NCBI GenBank assembly: GCA_035627615.1
Contig: DASPLL010000087.1
Span: 62,001-126,000, forward strand
Origin: BRH-c25 sp035627615
GTDB lineage: Bacteria; Bacillota; Clostridia; Lutisporales; Lutisporaceae
Length of the DNA: 64,000 bases
Direction: 5' to 3'
The translations under genes were made by a program, and so were the position numbers. Under the pieces are notes generated by a model. The model was given only the letters and a program-made list of their open reading frames with translations. It ran no database searches and was not told where the DNA came from. Positions 1 to 7,317 of this stretch are shown here, in pieces; position 1 is the first letter of the stretch, and every line of letters starts with the position of its first letter.

Positions 1-203
1 ATATATTAAGCAGAAACAAGCTTAAGAATGCAAAAGAGGATATGCTGGTCATGCATCCCCTGCCAAGGGTCAATGAAATAAGCTATGACGTGGATGCCGA
101 CAAGAGGGCGGTCTATTTCAAACAGGCTGAATACGGGATATATGTAAGAATGGCGCTGATGGCGCTTTTATTGGGGGTGAATGTCAATGTTAACGGTAAA
201 TAG
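1..203 (+). CDS. pyrB: Aspartate carbamoyltransferase catalytic chain, C-terminal end (partial)
   Basis: This is the last 66 or so codons of the catalytic chain of aspartate transcarbamoylase, which makes carbamoyl-aspartate in pyrimidine synthesis; the 5' part lies outside the window. The reading frame begins at base 3. The stretch MLVMHPLPRVNEI followed by FKQAEYGIYVRMALMALLLG is the well-conserved C-terminal part of this family (the HPLPR loop binds substrate). The gene overlaps the start of pyrI, which fits a catalytic/regulatory pair of the PyrBI type. Identification is from the conserved motif and from the neighbour. Confidence 0.93.
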   Translation, partial: ILSRNKLKNAKEDMLVMHPLPRVNEISYDVDADKRAVYFKQAEYGIYVRMALMALLLGVNVNVNGK

Positions 204-618
204 CATAAACTGCGGAATAGTCATAGACCATATAACTGCCGGCAACGGTATAAAGATATTTGAGAAGCTCAAGCTCGATCAGGTCAATTTTCCTGTGGTG
301 CTTCTTATAAATGTACCGAGCAGCAAGCATGGAAGGAAGGATATAATCAAGATAGAGAACAAGATAGATGTGGACCTTACCATGCTGGGACTCATTGACC
401 CGAACATAACTGTAAACATTATTGAAAACGACAAGATAGTCAATAAGATGAATATCAGCATACCCAAAGAGGTGACAGGTCTGTTCAAATGCAAGAACCC
501 CAGATGTGTCAGCAATTTTGACGAGTATGTGAGCCCCAAATTCAAGCTTGCTTACGCAAATGGCAAGATACACTACCGCTGTAGCTATTGTGAGGAACTG
601 ACGTCTTATACGATATAG
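187..618 (+). CDS. pyrI: Aspartate carbamoyltransferase regulatory chain
   Basis: Regulatory subunit of aspartate transcarbamoylase; it binds nucleotide effectors and holds the catalytic trimers together through a zinc site. The protein is 143 residues, normal for PyrI. The N-terminal half carries the allosteric-domain stretch GIVIDHITAGNGIKIFEKL, and the C-terminal half has the four zinc cysteines (CKNPRC, then CSYC). I place the start at ATG 187 rather than 181, because GGGGGTGA at 173-180 is then about 6 bases away; ATG 181 would touch it. The start lies inside the last codons of pyrB, so the two are probably translationally coupled. Confidence 0.95.
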   Translation: MLTVNSINCGIVIDHITAGNGIKIFEKLKLDQVNFPVVLLINVPSSKHGRKDIIKIENKIDVDLTMLGLIDPNITVNIIENDKIVNKMNISIPKEVTGLFKCKNPRCVSNFDEYVSPKFKLAYANGKIHYRCSYCEELTSYTI

Positions 619-641
619 ATTAGATGCGAGATACGGGGTAC

Positions 642-689
642 GAGGCTGCGGGGCTGCGAGGCTGCGAGGTTTCGGGGCTGCGGGGTTTT
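642..689 (+). repeat. Short GC-rich octamer tandem repeat
   Basis: Six degenerate 8-bp units in a row: GAGGCTGC, GGGGCTGC, GAGGCTGC, GAGGTTTC, GGGGCTGC, GGGGTTTT. They lie between the pyrI stop and the terminator. The composition is much more GC-rich than the surroundings. No function is evident. Confidence 0.7.
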
Positions 690-714
690 GAGATGGGCTA
701 CGGAGTAAATAAGG

Positions 715-751
715 AATCCCAGGATGTGATGTCCTGGGATTTAATTTTTTG
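715..751. terminator. Intrinsic terminator between pyrI and the DUF3870 gene
   Basis: A 10-bp perfect stem, AATCCCAGGA with TCCTGGGATT, and a 7-base loop, followed by a T-rich tract on the plus strand. It ends the pyrBI message. The minus-strand side has fewer T residues, so it is probably weaker for the facing DUF3870 gene. Confidence 0.8.
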
Positions 752-762
752 ATTTTTATATA

Positions 763-1095
763 TCAATCTACATAAAAGTCGCCGTTTTCACAGATCTGTC
801 TGTATTTTTCCGTGCAGTTCCTGATCGCCGATATTATTGCCTTTCTGGCACTGCCGTAATAATATTCTTTGAATTTATCCTCTATGGCTTCCTGGTCGTT
901 CAGTGTACAGCCGGTCAGAAGCTCCTTCACAAACTTCCTTGTAAGCTCGGTCGCCAGTGAGCAATCAGCATCTACAATCAAGCCGGTCTGTTTTTCTACA
1001 ACTATTACTACTGCAATTACCGAATACAATTCCTGTGCTGTGATTCCCTGCGGAAGCCTTGCATAACCTGTGATGAGTATTCTGCTGTTCTCCAT
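763..1095 (-). CDS. DUF3870 family protein
   Basis: A 110-residue soluble protein of the DUF3870 family, common in Clostridia and of unknown function. The N-terminal signature ITGYARLPQGITAQELY and the central IVDADCSLATELTRKFV are what I recognise. The ribosome site AGGGGAGGG stands 5 bases before the ATG. It faces pyrI and shares the terminator region with it. No membrane segment or signal peptide is visible. Members of this family are often found near transporters and amino-acid catabolic genes, and here the next gene upstream is an AspT-type antiporter on the same strand. Confidence 0.8.
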   Translation of the reverse strand: MENSRILITGYARLPQGITAQELYSVIAVVIVVEKQTGLIVDADCSLATELTRKFVKELLTGCTLNDQEAIEDKFKEYYYGSARKAIISAIRNCTEKYRQICENGDFYVD

Positions 1096-1154
1096 AAGCG
1101 CCCTCCCCTATATTTATAAATGGGATGCTTATATTATAGCATAACTGCTTTCTG

Positions 1155-2525
1155 TTACATAGGGAGGATATACATTACTATTGTAAACAAAACCATGCCC
1201 AACAGTGCAAAGGGATAAGTGGCTCCATAGCCCGCAGCAGGGTCGTCGCTTCCAACGGCATCTATGGCTGCTCCAAGTCCGGGTGTGGAGGTCATGCCTC
1301 CGCAGATGGCTCCCGACAGCATGATCCAGTTGATTTTAAAAATATATCTGCCCACAAGGAATCCGGACATAATTGCGGCAAATCCGACAACCAGTGAAAT
1401 AACAACAAGATATGCGCCTGAAGCGGCAAGGGCTTCAAATACCTTATAACCGTATTTCAGGCCTACTATGGCAAGGAAGAAAGCAAGGGACACCTGCCGG
1501 ATGACGCCTAGTATCTTACTGTTCATTCTGAAACAGACAAACCCGATTCTGCCGATATATCCGAGAATCAAAGAACCAATGAGAGCACCACCGGTCGCAC
1601 TCAGGCTGAAATCCTTGAAGCCTATTGCACCAAGCTTGATGACGACCAGGCCTATTGTATAGCCGAATATACATGCGATGATGAAAGCCAGCAGATCAAA
1701 GTCAACTTCTTTGATCTCCTTTACCGGGGAAGAGGCTCTTGCCTCCGCCATCTCCCTGCTGAAGGCCGCCTTTTCAGCTTCCACATCTATCTTGAAGATC
1801 ATAGGGAAGAAGGTAACTGTAAAAATAACAATCAATACTCCAAAGGCGTAAGTAATCGCATAGCCCGTACCGACACCAGCCTCAGCATTTATGACAAACT
1901 GTTTTTTCTGTTCTTCCGTAAGCGATGTTACGGTTGAAGGCTCCAGGTTCTTATCTATGATCGATATGATCTCCGCAGCTTCATAAGTATCAGAAGGATT
2001 AAAAGCAGCAACCCGCTTTGACGCCTGCACATGTGCTGTTTCAATAGCTGCTGCGAGGCCCGGAGAGCTGGTCAATGCTCCGGTATATACACCTGTAATT
2101 TCATAGGGATTCGCATCCTCCATGAAAAGAGTCATGCCATAAGTTGCTGCAGCACCTATGAAGGTGATCAGAACACCAAGCAGGATGAATTTTGCACCAT
2201 ACTTTCTGATTACAAGGTTCAGATCCTTGGCAGCCAATAACCCGACAGCTACGACAAACAACACTAAAAACATGGTAAAGAAGCCGTTGTCAATGACTCC
2301 TGAATTTATCAGCTTTTGTGCTGCTCTGTGTGATTTATCCTCTGCGGATATCCCGGCGGCAAATCCGTAAATGAACCAGCCTATGACGAGTCCTGTGAAC
2401 AGAGCACCCGAAGTTCCAAAACGGAATTTTCCGAATTTGATTCTACCGAATAAAAGACCCGTTACTACAGTGATGAACATCAGGACAAAGGGATCCATAA
2501 GCCATTCCACATAATTGAAACTCAT
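1155..2525 (-). CDS. AspT/YidE-type membrane antiporter
   Basis: A 456-residue, very hydrophobic protein with about 10-12 membrane segments. It belongs to the aspartate:alanine exchanger (AspT/YidE/YbjL) group. It shows the internal duplication of that group: LTSSPGLAAAIETA near residue 150 is echoed by TSTPGLGAAIDAVGSDDPAAGYG near residue 420, the GxxSPG-type motifs of the two half-repeats. Family members exchange small carboxylates or amino acids across the membrane; the substrate here is unknown. The regulatory RCK/TrkA_C domains found between the halves of many YidE proteins are absent; a 60-residue charged linker (around residues 240-280) takes their place. The start follows AAAGGAGTG. 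A leader with a terminator hairpin precedes it, so expression is probably attenuated. Confidence 0.8.
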   Translation of the reverse strand: MSFNYVEWLMDPFVLMFITVVTGLLFGRIKFGKFRFGTSGALFTGLVIGWFIYGFAAGISAEDKSHRAAQKLINSGVIDNGFFTMFLVLFVVAVGLLAAKDLNLVIRKYGAKFILLGVLITFIGAAATYGMTLFMEDANPYEITGVYTGALTSSPGLAAAIETAHVQASKRVAAFNPSDTYEAAEIISIIDKNLEPSTVTSLTEEQKKQFVINAEAGVGTGYAITYAFGVLIVIFTVTFFPMIFKIDVEAEKAAFSREMAEARASSPVKEIKEVDFDLLAFIIACIFGYTIGLVVIKLGAIGFKDFSLSATGGALIGSLILGYIGRIGFVCFRMNSKILGVIRQVSLAFFLAIVGLKYGYKVFEALAASGAYLVVISLVVGFAAIMSGFLVGRYIFKINWIMLSGAICGGMTSTPGLGAAIDAVGSDDPAAGYGATYPFALLGMVLFTIVMYILPM

Positions 2526-2581
2526 AAATACACTCCTTTCAAATCTGGTGAATAGTCCAACTTATGATTAGATATAAATTA

Positions 2582-2690
2582 GAAATAAAAAGGCACAGCA
2601 AATAAATTGCTATGCCGTTTAATCGAGTACGTATCGGTGACTGGAAATCACCGGGTATTGATCTGGCTGAATATTTGAGAATAGTATAGC
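2582..2690 (-). promoter_or_regulatory. Attenuator-like leader of the AspT-type gene
   Basis: Reading the minus strand toward the gene, there is a possible -10 (TATACT near 2687), then hairpin CGGTGA-7nt-TCACCG (2653-2635), then a second hairpin GGCATAGCAA/TTGCTGTGCC (2616-2592) followed directly by TTTTTATTT. The second hairpin and T-run look like an intrinsic terminator about 60 bases before the start codon. That is the layout of a riboswitch or another attenuator. I do not recognise a known ligand-binding class, and T-box landmarks are missing. Confidence 0.5.
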
Positions 2691-2851
2691 ACAGGAGCAG
2701 GAATTTTTAAAGAAATATTTTGTATATGTACCATATATAGGACCGAAATATACTGATAAGAGAGCATAAAAAACAAAAATAACAAAAAATGTATTTACAA
2801 AATTTAATATCTATGTTACAATTACTATTAACACAAAACTGAATATAGCAG

Positions 2852-2964
2852 TGCGCTGAATTCTTTTGAAACGGGGGAACCAATCTTTGGGGTGAATCTC
2901 TATGTTAAATAGAGTAGGGTCAACTTCTTTCGATCCGAATCCGTCAGCTAACCTCGTAAGCGTA
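2852..2964 (+). promoter_or_regulatory. c-di-AMP riboswitch (ydaO/yuaA class)
   Basis: The conserved pieces of this riboswitch class appear in order: CGCTGAATT at the 5' side, GAAACGGGGGAACCAA, TTGGGGTGAATCTC, a variable hairpin (CTCTATGTTAAATAGAG), TAGGGTCAAC, GATCCGAATCCGTCAGCTAA and CCTCGTAAGCG, whose AAGCG closes on the opening CGCT. These riboswitches usually lower expression when c-di-AMP is abundant. A terminator follows at 3040-3070, which fits transcription control. The next gene downstream on this strand is the ATP-grasp gene at 3278, about 310 bases on; no other gene lies between. Confidence 0.93.
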
Positions 2965-2983
2965 GGGAGAAGGAGATAAAAGC

Positions 2984-3025
2984 AAAGACAGTTATAGTCC
3001 TGCTGTAAATTGGGCTATTGTCTTT
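2984..3025 (+). other. Hairpin between riboswitch and terminator
   Basis: AAAGACA (2984-2990) can pair with TGTCTTT (3019-3025), extended by ATAG/CTAT. It lies between the c-di-AMP aptamer and the terminator stem. It may be a second stop signal or part of the switching region; pairing alternatives with the aptamer were not worked out. Confidence 0.4.
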
Positions 3026-3039
3026 ATTGCTGCAAGCAT

Positions 3040-3070
3040 AAAGCTGTGGGAATCTCCACAGCTTTTATTA
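3040..3070 (+). terminator. Riboswitch-associated intrinsic terminator
   Basis: Stem AAAGCTGTGG / CCACAGCTTT with a 6-base loop and a trailing TTATTATT. It is downstream of the c-di-AMP aptamer and before the ATP-grasp gene. From 3071 to 3277 there is no gene. The direct repeat TGTCGAAC at 3226 and 3240 overlaps a weak promoter-like pair (TTGTCG, then TGTAAA), so a second promoter for the ATP-grasp gene cannot be excluded. Confidence 0.75.
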
Positions 3071-3277
3071 TTCACATCTTCTTTTCTATGGGTCTGATCT
3101 GTAATATGTTCAAATTCTTGCTCACTCTACAACATTCTACAGCAAATTCATACAGGATTAGTGCTTGTGTTATGTAAAGCCTTTATTTCCCATACCCAAA
3201 ATTATGTGGAAATGAATTACATTTTTGTCGAACAAGTACTGTCGAACCTGTAAAAATAAAGAATTGGGGGGAATGTA

Positions 3278-4279
3278 ATGATTTATAGTATCGGCTTGAT
3301 CATTGATAAGCCAAATATAGAAAAAAATAATACGGAGGTGGAGCACGCCAACGAACAAAAAGAAATAACGGCTGACAGGGTTTATGAAATTCTTAGCAAG
3401 AAGTATAGAACAGAGAAAATAATTTCAGATGAAAAAATAATAGATAGACTTATGAAAAGCGATGTAGATTTTGTTTTCAATCTCAGCACCGGTATCAGGG
3501 GAGAAAGCAGGCAGTCCCAGATACCTGCGTTACTGGAACTGCTTGGGATACCATATGTTGGCTCAGGTATCCTGGCTCACAGCCTGGCTCTTAACAAAGC
3601 GGTGGCAAAACAGGTTTTTCAGTTCCATAGTGTTTCCACACCGCCCTTCCAGGTATTCCACACCGGGAAGGAAGAACTGGATCAAAAGCTGGTTTTTCCG
3701 CTGATAGTTAAGCCTGCATGCGAAGGATCAGGCTTTGGGATTCATAAGGACAGTGTAGTATACAATGAGGAAGCCCTGTACAAGAAGGTCGGGGAACTGC
3801 TGCTGCATTACCAGCCGCCTGTTATCGCCGAGGAGTTCATTGAGGGCAGGGAGTTTACAGTAGGGGTGATAGGCAACGGAGTGAATAAAATGATTCTGCC
3901 TATTATGGAGATTGATTTTAAGGATATTCCTGAGGAGTACGGCAGGTTCTACACCTTCGAGGTAAAAACGGATTTCGGAGAGAAGACAAAATACTATTGC
4001 CCGGCGCCTCTCGGCAAAGAAACAGAACAGGCAATAAAGGAGAACGTCTCCAGAGCCTTTGACGCATTGGGCTGCAGGGATATTTCCAGAGTCGACGTCC
4101 GGCTCAGGGATGGGAAGCCCTACATAATTGAGATCAACAGCCTGCCGGGGCTTCAGCCGGTTTACAGCGACCTTCCGAAAATGGCTGAGGTGGCAGGCAT
4201 GTCTTACGAAGATCTGATATTGCGGATACTTGATGAAGCAATAGCAAGGACGGAAGGCAGCAAAAAGTATAATAGTTAA
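3278..4279 (+). CDS. ATP-grasp ligase of the D-alanine-D-alanine ligase type
   Basis: A 333-residue ATP-grasp enzyme related to D-Ala-D-Ala ligase, which joins an amino group to an acyl-phosphate made from ATP. Visible motifs are LELLGIPYVGSG (loop before the grasp), FPLIVKPACEGSGFG (ATP-binding lysine and glycine loop), AEEFIEGREFTVGV, and SRVDVRLRDGKPYIIEINSLPGL (magnesium-binding Asp/Glu/Asn). The first 60 residues are unlike a usual Ddl N-terminus. It starts after GGGGGG and lies 13 bases before an opine-dehydrogenase-like gene. The pairing suggests a ligase for an amino-acid conjugate rather than the cell-wall Ddl. Substrates are not known. It is probably under the upstream c-di-AMP riboswitch. 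Confidence 0.82.
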   Translation: MIYSIGLIIDKPNIEKNNTEVEHANEQKEITADRVYEILSKKYRTEKIISDEKIIDRLMKSDVDFVFNLSTGIRGESRQSQIPALLELLGIPYVGSGILAHSLALNKAVAKQVFQFHSVSTPPFQVFHTGKEELDQKLVFPLIVKPACEGSGFGIHKDSVVYNEEALYKKVGELLLHYQPPVIAEEFIEGREFTVGVIGNGVNKMILPIMEIDFKDIPEEYGRFYTFEVKTDFGEKTKYYCPAPLGKETEQAIKENVSRAFDALGCRDISRVDVRLRDGKPYIIEINSLPGLQPVYSDLPKMAEVAGMSYEDLILRILDEAIARTEGSKKYNS

Positions 4280-4292
4280 AGGAGGAACCTAT

Positions 4293-5423
4293 ATGTTGGA
4301 GAAACAGAAAAAGCATCTTACCTTCGCTGTGATAGGCGGGGGCCATGGGGGACAGGGTATGGCTGCTTATTTGGCTTACTATGGTCACAAAGTGAATCTA
4401 TATAATCGTACCATTGCAAAAGTGGAAAAGACATTGGAGCAGGGCTATATTGAGATGGAAGGCTGCATATCCGGTAAGGGGTATATGAACATCGTCACTG
4501 ACAACATAGAGCAGGCAATTAATGGTGTTGATATCATCATGATTGCGGTTCCTGCCAGCGCTCACAAACAGATTGCCGGCCTTATAGCTCCGCATGTTGC
4601 TGCAGGACAATATATCGTACTGAATCCGGGAAGGACCGGAGGCGCACTTGAATTCAAAAACATCATCCGAAATATAAACCCCGGGAAAAACATATGCATA
4701 GTGGAGGCACAGACTTTGCTTTTCGCATGCAGGGTGATAGAGGACGGCAGAGTGGCAATGCTTAGCAGGAAAAACGAAGTGAAGGTAGCAGCCTTGCCGG
4801 CAATCAGAACAAAGGAATTTCTCAGTATAATCAATTATATAATACCTGAATTCATTGAAGCCGGCAGCGTGCTGGATACAAGCTTCAACAATATCGGAGC
4901 GATACTGCATCCTATCCCTACAATACTTAATTGCGGCAGGATCGAGAGTACCAAAGGTGATTTCCGGTACTATATTGAAGGGATCACACCCACTGTCGCA
5001 AAGATAATTGAGGAAGTGGACAATGAAAGGATGCAGATAGCCGATGCACTGGGTGCTGAGGTCATTTCTCTGAGGGAATGGCTGGGCTACACATATGATG
5101 CCTATGGAGAAACACTCTGTGAAGCTTTGTCCAATGTTAAAGGATATTGGGGCATCAAAGCGCCTTCCACCATGGACACCAGATATATATTTGAAGATGT
5201 TCCGCAAAGTCTGGTTCCCATCGCTGATATGGGCCAGTACCTTGGAATAAGGACGCCGACAATAAATTCCATGATCCATCTTGCATCCATCATCCATGAC
5301 AGGGATTATTACAGGCTTGGGAGAAAGGTGGATGATATGGGACTTGAAGGACTGTCTGTCGACGAAATCAAGAGTTATGTGGTAAGTGGAGAAATATATG
5401 CATCGGGAGGAGTGGTTGCGTAA
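4293..5423 (+). CDS. Opine dehydrogenase-like NAD(P)-dependent oxidoreductase
   Basis: A 376-residue protein of the octopine/nopaline dehydrogenase family. The N-terminal Rossmann fold starts with TFAVIGGGHGGQGMAAYLA (dinucleotide loop) and continues with VDIIMIAVPASAHKQIAGL and YIVLNPGRTGGALEF. The C-terminal half carries the helical ODH domain with NNIGAILHPIPTILN, where the histidine is conserved in the family. Such enzymes reductively join the amino group of an amino acid to a keto acid, or do the reverse. The ribosome site is AAGGAGG. Its TAA overlaps the ATG of the B12 gene by one base (TAATG), so the two are translationally coupled. Direction and substrates are unknown. Confidence 0.85.
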   Translation: MLEKQKKHLTFAVIGGGHGGQGMAAYLAYYGHKVNLYNRTIAKVEKTLEQGYIEMEGCISGKGYMNIVTDNIEQAINGVDIIMIAVPASAHKQIAGLIAPHVAAGQYIVLNPGRTGGALEFKNIIRNINPGKNICIVEAQTLLFACRVIEDGRVAMLSRKNEVKVAALPAIRTKEFLSIINYIIPEFIEAGSVLDTSFNNIGAILHPIPTILNCGRIESTKGDFRYYIEGITPTVAKIIEEVDNERMQIADALGAEVISLREWLGYTYDAYGETLCEALSNVKGYWGIKAPSTMDTRYIFEDVPQSLVPIADMGQYLGIRTPTINSMIHLASIIHDRDYYRLGRKVDDMGLEGLSVDEIKSYVVSGEIYASGGVVA

Positions 5424-7075
5424 TGAAAAAATATCTTGGTGCAGCTATCGGAAACTGCGTGCATGTCGGGGGAATAATCAATTTTCTCAGACTAGCCGAG
5501 CAGGAAGGTCACGAGACTTCCTTTCTGGGTCCTGCCGTGAGCATAGATAAGCTTGTTGAAAAAGTAATTGAAATAAAGCCGGACATAGCAGCAATAGGCT
5601 TTCGCCTTACTCCTCAGAATGTTGAGCCTCTGCTTTCAGATCTGGAAAGGCATATCCGCGAAAAGAGCCTGGAGAGCATTGAGTGGATTTTCGGCGGTAC
5701 AAAGCCTGTGGCGGAGGTTGCCAGGAAATTCCCATACATCTCCGCTGTATTTGACGGAACTGAAGATCTTGATGATGTGATCAACTATCTGAGAGGAAAG
5801 AATCTGAAGGAAATGGAGATTTCCTATGCAGATAATATAATAGAAAGAATTGAAGGCAAATATCCATATCCGGTATTAAGACACCATTTCGGCCTGCCTT
5901 CTCTGGAAGCCACCATAGAAGGAGTAAAAAGGATAGCGGAGTCAAAGGTTCTGGATATAGTATCCATAGGGCCTGACCAGAACACACAGCAGTTCTTTTT
6001 CACTCCGGAGAAAATGAACAGGGATCTGGACGGCGCCGGAGGTGTGCCGCTGCGGAGTATTGACGACTTTCACAGCTTATATGAGGCTTCCAGAAGAGGG
6101 AATTATCCGCTGCTCCGCTGTTACAGCGGTACAGCTGAGGTATTCAGGTTTGCTGAGATGTTGAAGGATACCATCAATAACGCCTGGTGTGCAGTACCTT
6201 TATGCTGGTATAACGTGCTGGACGGAAGGGGTACCAGGCCTGTACGGGAATCCATAATTGAGGGGCAGAAGCTTATGAAGCTTCATGCAGAGTGGAACAT
6301 ACCAATTGAAGTTAATGAGGCCCACCATTGGAGCCTTCGCGATGCCCATGATACGATAGGTGTGGCAATGGCATTTCTGGCAGCCTACAATGCAAAGAAA
6401 TCAGGTGTAAAAGAATATATAGCACAGTATATGTTCAATGTGCCGCCTGCAATGCATCACAAGATGGACCTGGCAAAAATGCTGGCAAAGGTCGAGCTGA
6501 TCGAATCTCTCCATGAGGACGGCTTCAGAAGCTACAGGCAGGTAAGAGCAGGCTTGGCAAGCCTGAGTGCCGACCTGGATGTTGCGAAGGGACAGCTGGC
6601 CGCATCTACTTATATGGCTATGAGTATAAAACCTCACATCGTGCATGTGGTAGGCTTCAGCGAGGCAGATCATGCTGCAGGCCCTGAGGATGTCATAGAA
6701 AGCACAAAGATTGTCAGAGGTGTTATACGTTCCGTTCTGGACGGAATGGCAGATATGAGCCAGGACAGGGAGGTTCAGAAGAGAAAGAATGAGCTGCTGA
6801 AAGAAGCGAGGTTATTATTGGATACAGTAATTGAGTTATATCCTGAAAGTCAGGATCCATGGAGTGATCCTGTGGTGCTGGAGGATATCATAAAGCGCGG
6901 CATCATCGATGCACCGCATCTGAGAGGTAATCCAAGCGCCAGGGGCACACTTGAGACGAGAATTGTAGATGGAAAATGCATGGCTTATTCAAGAGAGCTT
7001 GAAAGGGTTGTGACAGAGAAGGAAAGGCTTGAAGAACTGTTGAACACCGGGGAGTGTAATACTGCTTCAGCATAA
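5423..7075 (+). CDS. One-chain cobalamin-binding, glutamate-mutase-like protein
   Basis: A 550-residue protein. Residues 1-130 form a B12-binding Rossmann-like domain (KKYLGAAIGNCVHVGGIINFL, AAIGFRLTPQ, WIFGGTKPVAEVA). The remaining ~420 residues resemble the barrel (E) subunit of methylaspartate (glutamate) mutase in overall pattern, with PLLRCYSGTAEVFRFAEML and IPIEVNEAHHWSLRDAHDT. In known glutamate mutases the two parts are separate chains. The cobalt-ligand motif DxHxxG reads CVHVGG here: His and Gly are kept and Asp is replaced by Cys. It overlaps the opine-dehydrogenase-like gene. It could be a carbon-skeleton mutase on an amino acid or a related radical enzyme; the reaction is not known. 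Confidence 0.7.
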   Translation: MKKYLGAAIGNCVHVGGIINFLRLAEQEGHETSFLGPAVSIDKLVEKVIEIKPDIAAIGFRLTPQNVEPLLSDLERHIREKSLESIEWIFGGTKPVAEVARKFPYISAVFDGTEDLDDVINYLRGKNLKEMEISYADNIIERIEGKYPYPVLRHHFGLPSLEATIEGVKRIAESKVLDIVSIGPDQNTQQFFFTPEKMNRDLDGAGGVPLRSIDDFHSLYEASRRGNYPLLRCYSGTAEVFRFAEMLKDTINNAWCAVPLCWYNVLDGRGTRPVRESIIEGQKLMKLHAEWNIPIEVNEAHHWSLRDAHDTIGVAMAFLAAYNAKKSGVKEYIAQYMFNVPPAMHHKMDLAKMLAKVELIESLHEDGFRSYRQVRAGLASLSADLDVAKGQLAASTYMAMSIKPHIVHVVGFSEADHAAGPEDVIESTKIVRGVIRSVLDGMADMSQDREVQKRKNELLKEARLLLDTVIELYPESQDPWSDPVVLEDIIKRGIIDAPHLRGNPSARGTLETRIVDGKCMAYSRELERVVTEKERLEELLNTGECNTASA

Positions 7076-7112
7076 TGCATGCTGCTGATCAATAGCTGAC
7101 AGGTCGGAACAA

Positions 7113-7159
7113 AAGAAATCCCAGGTACCGGAAATTGCTGCCGGTACCTGGGATTTCTT
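7113..7159 (+). terminator. Long perfect hairpin ending the ATP-grasp/ODH/B12 operon
   Basis: A 19-bp perfect inverted repeat (7113-7131 with 7141-7159, beginning AAGAAATCCCAGGTACCGG) with a 9-base loop. The 3' arm ends in TTTCTT rather than a long T-run. It is placed where the operon would end, 37 bases after the B12 gene. Confidence 0.7.
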
Positions 7160-7317
7160 GCGCTTAACATTGTAACATTATTCGTAAGTAAAAAATATTA
7201 AGAATATTTGGAGGAATTCGAGAATATTTGTAGAATATACCAGTGTCAGCATAATAAACAAATGTCCATATAATGGACACGCAACAGAAACAAAATATTA
7301 AAAAGAGGTGCGTATGG

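Noticed and set aside
2582..2690. Known riboswitch classes for the AspT-type leader (fluoride, guanidine, glycine, ZTP, Mn, c-di-GMP)
   Set aside because: Their core sequences, as I know them, do not appear; only the terminator layout supports regulation.
4398..5297. A 299-codon open frame on the minus strand inside the opine-dehydrogenase-like gene
   Set aside because: It is antisense to a clearly homologous gene, has no family motif and no ribosome site; it is a shadow of codon use.
7113..7159. Insertion-sequence end
   Set aside because: The 19-bp hairpin has a loop of 9 bases, is at an operon end and has no transposase nearby; terminator is simpler.
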